NCBI GenBank assembly: GCA_017558145.1
Contig: JAFYWF010000105.1
Coordinates: 1-34,117 of the forward strand
DNA from: Lachnospiraceae bacterium
GTDB taxonomy: Bacteria; Bacillota; Clostridia; Lachnospirales; Lachnospiraceae
Reading direction: 5' to 3'
DNA length: 34,117 nt
Below the pieces are notes generated by a model. It did not search any database. It worked only from the letters and a program-made list of their open reading frames with translations, and was not told the DNA's origin. The position numbers and the translations under genes were made by a program. This document shows, one piece after another, positions 16,273 through 24,500 of this stretch (the first letter of the stretch is position 1; each line of letters starts with the position of its first letter).

Positions 16273-17430
16273 TTAATGTCTTGTATATTTTCGAAGCATG
16301 GGAATTATATCATACAAGACTTTTAATGTATAGTCGATTTCTTCCTTAGATGTAAAGATAGAAAAACTAAATCGAATGGTAGAATCCAATAAATCTTTTT
16401 CCACTCCAATGGCTTGTAAAGTTGCAGAAGGTGCCGGCTTATGAGATGAACAGGCACTTCCGGCTGATACATAAATATTTCTGTCTTCTAAGGCATGCAA
16501 CAATACTTCACTTCGAATTCCCCTAAAGGAAGCACTAATAATATGCGGTGCACTATCATATCCTGTAAGACCATTAATTTTTACATCTGCGATTCCTGTT
16601 AACCCTTGAATAAAATATTCCTTCAAAGAATATAATCTTTCTACATCTTTTTCTAAATAACCATATACTTCTTCCACTGCTTTTGCTAAACCTGCCATCC
16701 CCGGTACATTATCCGTTCCGGAACGCAAACCTTTTTGCTGTCCTCCACCATAAGAAATCGCTTTAATTTTTACTTTTTCATTAATATACAAAAAACCGAT
16801 TCCTTTTGGTCCATGAATTTTATGACCACTGACAGACATCATATCAATTCCCATTTTTTTAGGGAAAATACGAAATTTTCCATATCCCTGCACTGCATCT
16901 ACATGAAAAATAATATTGGGATTAAATCGTTTAATCAAATTCCCTGCTTCTGCAATAGGTTGAAGTGCTCCAATTTCATTATTAGTATGCATAATAGATA
17001 CCAAGATAGTATCTTGTGTCAATGCATTTTCCAAGTCTTCTAACGAAATTCTTCCTACTTTATCTACCGGAAGATAAGTTACACGAAATCCCTGTGTTTC
17101 TAAATATTCCATGGTACGAAGTACCGCCGGATGCTCAATACAAGTAGTAATCAAATGATTCCCTGCTCTGTGATTGGCCATAGCTGTTCCGATAATTGCA
17201 AGATTATCCGATTCTGTACCTCCTGAGGTAAAATAAATTTCTTTTTCATTCACCTTCAAGTTTTTGGAAATAATATTTTTTGCCAGTTTAATATAATTTT
17301 CTGCCTGTACACCCTTCATGTGCATACTGGAAGGATTCCCATAATCTTCACACATTACTTTTGCCACAATATCAGCCACACTATTAAAACATCTGGTAGT
17401 GGCAGAATTGTCTAAATATATTTCTGTCAC
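16273..17430 (-). CDS. Cysteine desulfurase (NifS/NifZ type), sulfur donor for ThiI
   Basis: This PLP enzyme takes sulfur from cysteine and holds it as a persulfide. It starts TEIYLDNSATTRCF and has the PLP-lysine motif SGHKIHGPKG (Lys204), His100 stacking on PLP, and the catalytic SAGSACSSHKP (Cys327, followed by a short loop, the common IscS/NifS arrangement). About 385 residues is the normal size. The GTG at 17430 is preferred because AAGGAG is 8 nt before it; an in-frame ATG at 17439 is only 3 nt from the same site but remains possible. Pairing with thiI points to tRNA thiolation and not to general Fe-S assembly; no iscU or sufU is near. Confidence 0.9.
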   Translation of the reverse strand: MTEIYLDNSATTRCFNSVADIVAKVMCEDYGNPSSMHMKGVQAENYIKLAKNIISKNLKVNEKEIYFTSGGTESDNLAIIGTAMANHRAGNHLITTCIEHPAVLRTMEYLETQGFRVTYLPVDKVGRISLEDLENALTQDTILVSIMHTNNEIGALQPIAEAGNLIKRFNPNIIFHVDAVQGYGKFRIFPKKMGIDMMSVSGHKIHGPKGIGFLYINEKVKIKAISYGGGQQKGLRSGTDNVPGMAGLAKAVEEVYGYLEKDVERLYSLKEYFIQGLTGIADVKINGLTGYDSAPHIISASFRGIRSEVLLHALEDRNIYVSAGSACSSHKPAPSATLQAIGVEKDLLDSTIRFSFSIFTSKEEIDYTLKVLYDIIPMLRKYTRH

Positions 17431-17519
17431 GTCATTCACTCCTTAATTCTTATCTTGCATACAAGTTACTTCTTTTTTACCAAATAATAGAGAAGCAGTC
17501 ATATACAATTACTTATTAT

Positions 17520-18272
17520 CTATTCTATGCTTTTTCCTTCCAATTGGTACATTATCCACGAAAGTACTGTAAAACCTGCTGTTTCTGTTCTAAGAATTCT
17601 TTTTCCCAGTGTAATTGGCCAAATATCACATTCCAATGCCATTTGGATTTCACTTTCTTCAAATCCACCTTCCGGACCAATGAAAATTGCTATATCTTCT
17701 CCTGGTTTTAAGTTCTCCATCAATTCTTTGGTTTTTCCCATCCCTTCTGCCAATTCATAAGGAATAAATTTCACCTGACACTTTTGGGCATATTGAACAG
17801 CTTCTTTCAAAGACATCACCATATGAATACTGGGAACAATGCGTCGCTTACTTTGTTTTGCTGCCGCTTCAGCAATCGTCTGCCAACGAGCAATCTTGGA
17901 TTTTGCTTTTTTCTCGTCCAGCTTTACAACTGCTCGTTTAGTGGCTACCGGAATAATTTCATATACGCCTAACTCTACGGCTTTCTGTACAATCAATTCC
18001 ATTTTATCTGCTTTAGGAAGCCCCTGAAAGAGGTAAATTTTAGAAGGAAGTTCTACTCCATCTTCTTTGATAAAACGAAGTGTACATATAATTTCATCGT
18101 CATATATTTCTTCGATACCACAACGATATTCTTTTCCGTCTTCCCCATTACTTACAGCAATCTCTTCTCCCGGTTGCATACGAAGTACATTTTTTATATG
18201 ATTGACATCATTACCTGTGATATTAATTTTCGTTCCCTGAATTTGGGATGGCTCTACAAAAAATTGGTACAT
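17520..18272 (-). CDS. rsmE: 16S rRNA (uracil-1498-N3)-methyltransferase RsmE
   Basis: The 250-residue protein has an N-terminal PUA-like part (HIKNVLRMQPGEEIAVSNGE) and a SPOUT knot: FQGLPKADKMELIVQKAVEL, IGPEGGFEESE (about residues 198-208) and LGKRILRTETA (222-232), the SAM-binding knot. It methylates U1498 of 16S rRNA in the assembled 30S subunit. It lies 19 nt behind prmA, an arrangement common in Firmicutes. The start at 18272 is the only good one; the ribosome site AGAGAG is modest. Confidence 0.94.
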   Translation of the reverse strand: MYQFFVEPSQIQGTKINITGNDVNHIKNVLRMQPGEEIAVSNGEDGKEYRCGIEEIYDDEIICTLRFIKEDGVELPSKIYLFQGLPKADKMELIVQKAVELGVYEIIPVATKRAVVKLDEKKAKSKIARWQTIAEAAAKQSKRRIVPSIHMVMSLKEAVQYAQKCQVKFIPYELAEGMGKTKELMENLKPGEDIAIFIGPEGGFEESEIQMALECDIWPITLGKRILRTETAGFTVLSWIMYQLEGKSIE

Positions 18273-18291
18273 ATTTTTTCTCTCTAATCTA

Positions 18292-19251
18292 CTAATTTTT
18301 TCTTGCAGTTACACTTACCCATTCTCCTTGATAAGTAACTTCCAACACTTCAAGTCCTGCTGCTTTTACAGCTTCTACCACTGTTTCTTCTTTATCATCA
18401 ATAATACCGGAAGTAATATAAATACCTCCTTTTTTCATTTGATTTACAATCACCGGTGTAAGAGGCACTAAAACATCTGCTAAAATATTTGCAACAACGA
18501 TATCATAGCATTCATATCCTACTTTATCCTGCACTTCTTTTTCTGTAATGATATTACCAATCATCATAGAAAATTTTTCAGAGTCAATTCCATTTACTTC
18601 AGAATTTTCTCTTACTGCTTCTACTGCACATGGATCAAGATCTGTTCCCACTGCACTCTTTGCACCAAACATAAGAGAAAGAATCGCCAAAATTCCGCTT
18701 CCTGTTCCCACATCCAGCAATACTGTTTCTGGTGTAATATATTTACGAAGCTGACGAATACATAACTGTGTTGTTTCATGCATACCGGTACCAAATGCAG
18801 TACCCGGATCGATGTGAAGAATCATCTTATCCTTGTCTTCTTCTTTAATTTCTTCCCAAGATGGAACTACCAAAATGTCATCAATATAGAACTGATGAAA
18901 AAACTGTTTCCAATTATTAATCCAGTCTAAATCTTCTGTTTCAGAAATTGTAATAGTTCCCTCTCCAATGTCCATAAACATTTTCAAATCTTCTAATTCC
19001 TGTTTTACCTGTTCTACTAATTCATCAATATTTACATCTGAATCCTGTTCTACAAAAAAGCTTAGATAGGCTATTCCGTCATCGCTTTCTGCCTGTGGCA
19101 TAATGTCTACAAACATCTGCTCTTTTTCTAATGGAGTTAACGGAATCTTATCTTCGATTTGTGCTCCTTCTAAACCGATATCATATAATGTTGAGATAAT
19201 AATATCTTCTGCATCTGTGATTGTTTTTATTTGAATTCTTGTCCATTTCAT
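18292..19251 (-). CDS. prmA: Ribosomal protein L11 methyltransferase PrmA
   Basis: The 319-residue protein has an N-terminal substrate-recognition part with MKWTRIQIKT, and DPGTAFGTGMHETT (about residues 148-161). The SAM site is LLDVGTGSGILAILS (about 178-192), with GTDLDPCAVEAVREN and VANILADVL (the NxxA-type motif). It trimethylates L11. It is the first gene of the prmA-rsmE-desulfurase-thiI run. GGAGGG lies 8 nt upstream of 19251. No clear promoter is seen in the 255 nt between it and the divergent amidase gene. Confidence 0.94.
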   Translation of the reverse strand: MKWTRIQIKTITDAEDIIISTLYDIGLEGAQIEDKIPLTPLEKEQMFVDIMPQAESDDGIAYLSFFVEQDSDVNIDELVEQVKQELEDLKMFMDIGEGTITISETEDLDWINNWKQFFHQFYIDDILVVPSWEEIKEEDKDKMILHIDPGTAFGTGMHETTQLCIRQLRKYITPETVLLDVGTGSGILAILSLMFGAKSAVGTDLDPCAVEAVRENSEVNGIDSEKFSMMIGNIITEKEVQDKVGYECYDIVVANILADVLVPLTPVIVNQMKKGGIYITSGIIDDKEETVVEAVKAAGLEVLEVTYQGEWVSVTARKN

Positions 19252-19506
19252 TGTTTTGACCCTCCTACGTTTGTATGTATTGTTCCTTGTTTCCTATCTT
19301 TCTTAAAACCTATAACATTTTATCTAACGTTTACTTCAGTGAGATATTTCCATAATCTTTTAAATCATAACATGGTATGAATGAAAAAAAAAGAAGAAGA
19401 GCAAACTTTTCCCTTCCATATTTACACTAATAGCATCTTGGCAGAATTTTTGTTCTATTTTTCAAAGTACCACACATATATTGTAAAAAATATTAGCGTG
19501 CAAATT

Positions 19507-20331
19507 ATGAAAAAAAAACATCACTCCTACTCCAAAAGAACCCAAAAATCATCGCGTTCTTCTACCATTATTATTGTCCTTTTATCTGTGATACTGGCTC
19601 TTCTTTTAGGTAATTATTTTATAACTGTATTTCCGTCTTCCGAAAAAAAATTGAGGAATAATTTTAATTCTTCAGATCACTCCAATCCAGCTTCTTCCGT
19701 ATCTGAATCCAACTTAACTAAAGGCATGCATTTACTAAGCAAACCTTCTTCTCCCTCTCCCACGATAGTCATTGACGCAGGACACGGAGGCGCAGATCCG
19801 GGAAAGGTAAGCGATTACGGAACTTTGGAAAAAGACATCAATTTAAAAATTGCGTTCTATTTGAAAGAAATGTTAGAATCCCAAAATATAAATATTATTA
19901 TGACACGGGAAGAGGATAAAGATCTTGCAACAGAAACCACCCATAGAAAATTATCTGACATCAAAGAACGTGTAAAATTGATGGAAAACAGTAATGCAGA
20001 TATGGTTGTCAGTATTCATCAAAATAGTTATCCTGATTCCGATGTATATGGTGCCCAATGCTTCTATCCTACAGAATCAGAAGCCGGAAAAACATTAGCC
20101 ACCATCATACAAAATCAAATTATCACTTCCACAAATCAAACAAAAATCCGAGAAATCAAGCCCAATAACGACTACTATCTATTAAAACACGCCTCCACAC
20201 CTATTGTTATCGTAGAATGTGGTTTCCTAACGAATCCTACGGAAGAACAATTATTGTTATCCGAAAATTATCAACGCAAAATGGCATGGAGTATCCATTT
20301 GGGAATCTTGGAATACCTCAATAACCAATAA
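19507..20331 (+). CDS. N-acetylmuramoyl-L-alanine amidase (amidase_3, CwlD-like), membrane-anchored
   Basis: It is a zinc amidase that splits the lactyl-peptide bond of peptidoglycan. The 274-residue protein has a basic N terminus, one membrane helix (about residues 19-40, STIIIVLLSVILALLLGNYF), a Ser-rich linker and a catalytic domain from about residue 87: IDAGHGGADPG (His93), TLEKDIN (Glu108), VSIHQNSY (His171) and VECGFLTNPTE (Glu237). The start is uncertain: the frame is open from 19381, but neither that codon nor 19507 (MKKKHHSYSKR) has a clear ribosome site; 19507 gives a usual short cytoplasmic tail. It resembles CwlD, which acts in spore cortex maturation, but a vegetative role is equally possible. 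Confidence 0.85.
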   Translation: MKKKHHSYSKRTQKSSRSSTIIIVLLSVILALLLGNYFITVFPSSEKKLRNNFNSSDHSNPASSVSESNLTKGMHLLSKPSSPSPTIVIDAGHGGADPGKVSDYGTLEKDINLKIAFYLKEMLESQNINIIMTREEDKDLATETTHRKLSDIKERVKLMENSNADMVVSIHQNSYPDSDVYGAQCFYPTESEAGKTLATIIQNQIITSTNQTKIREIKPNNDYYLLKHASTPIVIVECGFLTNPTEEQLLLSENYQRKMAWSIHLGILEYLNNQ

Positions 20332-20363
20332 TCACCCATGTCTTTTTCTTTACAAAACAAAAT

Positions 20364-20403
20364 TGGCTTCTGTTAGAATGTTAAAAACATCTAACAGAAG
20401 CCA
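20364..20403. terminator. Bidirectional terminator between the amidase and GH18 genes
   Basis: TGGCTTCTGTTAGA (20364-20377) pairs perfectly with TCTAACAGAAGCCA (20390-20403) with a 12-nt loop. It lies between two convergent stop codons, and A/T-rich sequence flanks it on both sides. Confidence 0.8.
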
Positions 20404-20422
20404 TAATATTCTAAATTTTATA

Positions 20423-22135
20423 TTACGAATTCAAATATTTTGCAATCTCATCCCAAATATCCGGTGTTTCGTAGCCCAGCTTCCACGCCGCTACCCCACC
20501 AATGTTATATTTTCTCATTACTGCTAGTTTCGCTTCGATAGAATCTTTATCTTCCATCCAAATCTGATAGAAAGTATTTCCCTTCTGAATTTCACCATAA
20601 TTTTGACCCGCAGCATCACTCCATGACATAGCTACGCCATTATTTTTGATAAAATTCCATGCAGTTTCCATATTCAAAGCTTCACTGGTTACTTTTCCAT
20701 CTTTGGTTTTCCATACTCTGGTATAAAATGGCACTGCATTAATTACTTTGTTAGCAGGAACTTGTTCTAAGGTCTGCAGAATTCCATCTTCTACAAATCC
20801 TATAGAAGCTACTGAACCTGCAATTCCACCACTACCCCAATGTTCATCGTAACCCATAATAATTACATAATCCGCTACAATTCCTTGTTCTTTTCGGTTG
20901 TAATGAGCTGTAGATTCTCGTGGTACATAGTTGTCTACAGAAAGTACAATTCCTTCTTTTCTACATGCAATAGATAACTCGCGGATAAATTGTACAAAGG
21001 GTTCTCCCGCATCATAACTTACTTCTTCAAAATCCACATTAATACCATCTATTTTGTATTTTAACACCTCTGACATCATATTTTGAATCAAATTGGTTCT
21101 AGAGGTGGTCTTTGACAGAGTCTGATAAGTACTTACATCTTTATCAAAATTATCAATTAATGCCCATACTTCCATTCCCATACTATGAGCTTTATCCACA
21201 TAACTTTGGCTGGCAATACTTCGAATGTCACCATCTGTACTACTTAAAGAAAACCAGGTTGGAGAAATGACATTTAATCCACTATTGGCCTTCACAACAT
21301 CAGTTAATGTATCATTTGCAGCAACACTCATAACCTGATGCCATCCTAAATTAATTTTATAATCTCTAGTCAAAGAAGTATATTCCGGTTCTACATAACC
21401 TGGTTCTACCACAGGGGTAAAAGTTTCCTCTTTCTTTAATACTCTATTTGGTACAAAACCTATAAATGCATCATAAGTTTTTACTTTCGACCATTTTTCA
21501 AAGGTTTCTAATATAGTAACAGTTTCCCCTTTTTCGACATCTCTTAAGATATCACTTTTTACGCCCCCACGGTAACGTATCTGTGTGTCTCTACCTATAA
21601 TGGCTGTCGTTTTTTCAGGCCATTGCGTAGTCAACTGCATACGATTAGGCTCAAAATATGGTTCGTATGAAAAATTAGTGTAATTTTTCACATAATCCAA
21701 AGCTACATACAATGTTTCTCCTTCATAAAAAGAAGTAACATAACCAATCTCTATATTTTCTTCCCCTATCGTATAAGATTCACTTCCAACAGAAGTTGTA
21801 ATAATTTCTGTTGGAGTTGTATATAATAATAATTGCTCCGTTACATCATGATAAAATCTATCATTTAACAAATTCTGCACTGCATCAAAATCCAAATAAT
21901 GAACACCTTGATACAATTTAGCTTTTGTCTCTATATGCTCATTCTGTAGCACAATCGCCACATCATCTTCTTCCTGTAATTTAAAATATTCTTTTAAATC
22001 CATCCTTTCCTTAGAATAAGAATATTTACTCAAAAAAACTTTTCCTAATGCTCCTCCACCAATTACCATAATCAGAGCAATTGCAATCAATACAGGAATT
22101 GCTTGGTTTTGCTTCTTATGTTTCTTCTTTGCCAT
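20423..22135 (-). CDS. GH18 family cell-wall glycosidase with SH3 and copper amine oxidase-like N-terminal domains
   Basis: The 570-residue membrane-anchored protein has one helix (about residues 13-32, PVLIAIALIMVIGGGALGKV) and a region like copper amine oxidase N-terminal domains (about 75-170, GVHYLDFDAVQNLL and LYVALDYVKNYTNF). A bacterial SH3 domain follows (about 176-233, IRYRGGVKSDILRDVEKGET), then a GH18 domain (about 256-566). The GH18 active site DGINVDFEEV has the catalytic Glu at about 370; other landmarks are VIIMGYDEHW and GGVAAWKLG. Relatives (SleL/YaaH type) cleave glycosidic bonds in the cortex or wall. The start was set at 22135 with GGAGG 7 nt upstream; the longer frame has no such site. 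Facing the amidase gene, it forms a cell-wall remodelling pair. Confidence 0.9.
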   Translation of the reverse strand: MAKKKHKKQNQAIPVLIAIALIMVIGGGALGKVFLSKYSYSKERMDLKEYFKLQEEDDVAIVLQNEHIETKAKLYQGVHYLDFDAVQNLLNDRFYHDVTEQLLLYTTPTEIITTSVGSESYTIGEENIEIGYVTSFYEGETLYVALDYVKNYTNFSYEPYFEPNRMQLTTQWPEKTTAIIGRDTQIRYRGGVKSDILRDVEKGETVTILETFEKWSKVKTYDAFIGFVPNRVLKKEETFTPVVEPGYVEPEYTSLTRDYKINLGWHQVMSVAANDTLTDVVKANSGLNVISPTWFSLSSTDGDIRSIASQSYVDKAHSMGMEVWALIDNFDKDVSTYQTLSKTTSRTNLIQNMMSEVLKYKIDGINVDFEEVSYDAGEPFVQFIRELSIACRKEGIVLSVDNYVPRESTAHYNRKEQGIVADYVIIMGYDEHWGSGGIAGSVASIGFVEDGILQTLEQVPANKVINAVPFYTRVWKTKDGKVTSEALNMETAWNFIKNNGVAMSWSDAAGQNYGEIQKGNTFYQIWMEDKDSIEAKLAVMRKYNIGGVAAWKLGYETPDIWDEIAKYLNS

Positions 22136-22319
22136 TTTAGATCCTCCATTTTTAAAATGAGCCTCAAAACTTGTATATACTTGTATTTTATGTTTTACAA
22201 TTGCTCCAATTATAGCAAACATTTTTCTCTTAGTCATTACCTATTTCGACAAAAAACTTTTCCTTTTGCAGGAAATTATATAGGCATGGGGAATTCCTTT
22301 TTCTTAAAATAGGAGGCAC

Positions 22320-22535
22320 TTATCTCCTTCTTTTTTTGTCATCGCCAAACCACATTTCTTTCAATGTCCCGTCTTCATCTTTTACAATGAATTCCAGATT
22401 ATAAAAGGCATCTTCATGTACCGCGGAACAACCTGCTATTTCATCTGGTGTCGCCGGTTTTTCTTTTTTATATAACAGAACACCTTCTTCAGAAGCTTTT
22501 TTTAAACTTTTTAATACTTCATTTTGATCATCCAT
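22320..22535 (-). CDS. Small hypothetical protein, 71 residues
   Basis: The protein begins MDDQNEVLKSLKKASEEGVL and holds an amphipathic helix, then LLYKKEKPATPDEIAGCSAV, and a beta-rich part (YNLEFIVKDEDGTLKEMWFG). It ends in a basic tail KKRRR. AAAGGA lies 10 nt before the ATG, and there is no signal peptide. I do not recognise the family. It may be an independent gene; the next minus-strand gene (GH18) starts about 185 nt further on. The region up to 23180 holds the candidate RNA and a palindrome. Confidence 0.65.
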   Translation of the reverse strand: MDDQNEVLKSLKKASEEGVLLYKKEKPATPDEIAGCSAVHEDAFYNLEFIVKDEDGTLKEMWFGDDKKRRR

Positions 22536-22617
22536 TATTTTTTATTCCTTTCTTTCATATCCGAATCTATTAATTCATGACAAACAAACATTGTGATATA
22601 TTAATTTGAAATAACGA

Positions 22618-22629
22618 TTCCACGTGGAA
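22618..22629. promoter_or_regulatory. 12-bp perfect palindrome TTCCACGTGGAA
   Basis: The 12-bp sequence is perfectly self-complementary, about 83 nt upstream of the start of the 71-residue gene (minus). It looks like a protein-binding site, but I cannot name the regulator. Confidence 0.35.
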
Positions 22630-22689
22630 CTAATGTGTAATTTTTCTGTTTTCGTCCATACTAAATTCAGCTGACTAAATAGGGAATAT

Positions 22690-22945
22690 GAAGAGAAAAG
22701 ATGCATCTAAGCTGTACCTAAAAATAATAAATTGAATTGTAAATTTTAATTAAGGATAATTTTTCGAACAAGTATCAGAAACTTGTAAGATTTAACAGGG
22801 CAATGCGACTGTATGCCGTGTTCAGACAGTAATCTTTGACTAAGATTGCTGAAATTTGATTAAGATGTAATTCAAGATAATTTATATATATAAGACGACG
22901 ATTGGACTAGCCTCCCTTCTGTACCGACTGCCCGATGCATCTTAT
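22690..22945 (-). ncRNA. Candidate structured noncoding RNA, about 250 nt
   Basis: No ORF explains this stretch. The ends close with a 10-bp stem: AAGATGCATC (22698-22707) with GATGCATCTT (22934-22943). Inside, TTGAATT (22732-22738) pairs with AATTCAA (22869-22875), and TTAATTAA (22746-22753) with TTGATTAA (22856-22863). The centre holds two hairpins: ACAAGT/ACTTGT (22768-22773 / 22781-22786) and CAGTAATCTT/AAGATTGCTG (22827-22836 / 22842-22851). The nesting continues over 240 nt. On the minus strand a good promoter ends 6 nt before the closing stem, and TTTTCTCTTC follows the stem at the other end, so the minus strand is the likely one. I could not match it to 6S RNA or raiA RNA from memory; both are worth testing. 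Confidence 0.6.
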
Positions 22946-22950
22946 GTGAA

Positions 22951-22979
22951 ATTATACTTATATTGTTTCAAAATAGCAA
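22951..22979 (-). promoter_or_regulatory. Promoter of the candidate RNA
   Basis: On the minus strand TTGCTA (22979-22974), 17 nt, then a perfect TATAAT (22956-22951). The expected start is near 22945, precisely at the closing stem of the RNA candidate. Confidence 0.65.
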
Positions 22980-23180
22980 CCCAATTCTTATATTTTTATT
23001 AATTTTGACAAATCTCGCTATTGTAAACTTGACTTCCCACTATAAGGCAGATACAATTTAGCCAAACAATGCATTATTAGCGAGTATTTTTTATTTTTAT
23101 AAATCAACAGATACAAATAAACAAAACTTGACGTATAATATAATATCAATATTTCTAAGATAATCTAGGAAAGGATCCTG

Positions 23181-24014
23181 GTGACTAATATGAAGATAGA
23201 AAAAGTAAATGATCATCAGATTCGCTGTACACTGACCAAAGCAGATTTAGCTGACCGTCAATTAAAATTGAGCGAATTAGCATATGGAACTGAAAAAGCA
23301 AAAGATTTATTCCGTGATATGATGCATCAAGCCAATTTAAAATTTGGTTTTGAAGCAGAGGATATTCCTCTTATGATTGAAGCCATTCCCCTTAGTGGTG
23401 ATTGTATTGTTTTAATCATTACTAAAGTGGAAGACCCTGAAGAATTAGATACTCGTTTTTCTAAATTTGCACCTTCTTTGCAGGATTTGGATGATTCCAT
23501 GGAAGAAACTCTTTCTGACTTAGGAGATACTGCAGATGAAATTTTAGATTTATTCAAAAAGGTAAAAGAATCTACTTTTGCGAAACATTTGGAAGAACTT
23601 TCCCCATTAGAAGAATTGCCTTCTGATTCCCCAAATATTGCAGTTCCTTCTCAGACTTCCTCTGACAATAAAGAAAACAAAGAAATTGTGGAGAAACCCA
23701 CTAATATTACAAAACTGGTTTCTTTTACAGATTTAGAGACATTGTGTGATTTAGCTCCCATGCTAACTGCATTTTATCAAGGAAAAAATTCATTGTATAA
23801 AGATACCAACAGTCGAATATATTATTTGGTAATTTCTCAAACCGGACATTCTCCTGAGGATTTCAATCGCCTTTGTAATATTTTGTCTGAACATGGACAG
23901 CCGGAACGTTTCTCCTCTTCCAGAGAGGCATATATGCAGGAACACTTTAAAGTAATCATTAAAGATAACGCTCTAAGCTCACTTAGTTTTTTAACAGAGG
24001 AGTCTAAAAAATAA
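23181..24014 (+). CDS. mecA: MecA-family adaptor protein
   Basis: MecA links substrate proteins to the ClpC-ClpP protease. The 277-residue protein has the N-terminal substrate-binding part (KIEKVNDHQIRCTLTKADLA; ELAYGTEKAKDLFRDMMHQA; LMIEAIPLSGDCIVLIITKV; DPEELDTRFSKF; residues 1-100). An acidic linker (about 105-190) follows, then the C-terminal ClpC-binding part (SFTDLETLCDLAPMLTAFYQ; LVISQTGHSPEDFNRLCNIL; about 195-275). Length and order are normal. The start is the GTG at 23181 with AAAGGA close upstream; the ATG at 23190 would give the usual MKIEK start but has a spacing of about 15 nt. A TTGACG at 23128-23133 may be part of a promoter; I see no sure -10 for it. Confidence 0.9.
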   Translation: MTNMKIEKVNDHQIRCTLTKADLADRQLKLSELAYGTEKAKDLFRDMMHQANLKFGFEAEDIPLMIEAIPLSGDCIVLIITKVEDPEELDTRFSKFAPSLQDLDDSMEETLSDLGDTADEILDLFKKVKESTFAKHLEELSPLEELPSDSPNIAVPSQTSSDNKENKEIVEKPTNITKLVSFTDLETLCDLAPMLTAFYQGKNSLYKDTNSRIYYLVISQTGHSPEDFNRLCNILSEHGQPERFSSSREAYMQEHFKVIIKDNALSSLSFLTEESKK

Positions 24015-24045
24015 GTTTTATTATAATGACACAATTTTTATCACT

Positions 24046-24085
24046 AAAAAAGCTGCGGCATTTTATTTTATGCCACAGCTTTTTT
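24046..24085. terminator. Bidirectional terminator between mecA and the DUF1858 gene
   Basis: AAAAAAGCTGcGGCA (24046-24060) pairs with TGCCaCAGCTTTTTT (24071-24085), with one mismatch (a G-U wobble on the minus strand). A-run and T-run flank it, so it works on both strands. Confidence 0.85.
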
Positions 24086-24112
24086 GCTTATTTGATTTAT
24101 AACTTTTCTAAA

Positions 24113-24304
24113 TTATAAAGCTTCAATTTTGCTCATTAAATCTTCTACATTCATACCGTGAACCATAGCTGCTTCTTCTAAACTTTCACCCTGTGCAGAA
24201 GGACATCCTAAACAGTGCATTCCAGCTTCCATAAGAATAGGTGCTACTGCAGGATTTGTTCTTAAAATTTCTCCAATTGTCATGTCTTTCGTAATTGTTG
24301 CCAT
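24113..24304 (-). CDS. DUF1858 domain protein
   Basis: The 63-residue protein begins [20 protein letters not shown] and continues [26 protein letters not shown], a DUF1858 domain with the CLGC motif (two Cys, probable redox or metal site; Cys at about 31 and 34). These small proteins are common in anaerobes; their chemistry is not settled. The start at 24304 has AGGAGG 8 nt upstream; the upstream frame to 24364 lacks a site. A TATACT on the minus strand about 40 nt upstream could be its -10. It is divergent from the pyruvate formate-lyase locus and shares its intergenic region. Confidence 0.88.
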   Translation of the reverse strand: MATITKDMTIGEILRTNPAVAPILMEAGMHCLGCPSAQGESLEEAAMVHGMNVEDLMSKIEAL

Positions 24305-24397
24305 GTCTATTTCCTCCTTTAATTTTAAACAAATTTGAACAGTACTTAGTATACCCCATTTCACGCTATTTGTATAGAAAAAAGTACACGGCGTTAC

Positions 24398-24427
24398 TTG
24401 ACTATGCTATCCTTGGTAAATTATAAT
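24398..24427 (+). promoter_or_regulatory. Promoter of the pflB operon
   Basis: TTGACT (24398-24403), an 18-nt spacer and perfect TATAAT (24422-24427) face pflB, leaving a leader of about 65 nt. No clear operator is seen between it and the start codon. Confidence 0.75.
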
Positions 24428-24500
24428 TATTGCATAAGATTATTATAGTTTTAATACTATTAATATCAATATTTTACAAATTTATAGGAGGCATTTCAAA

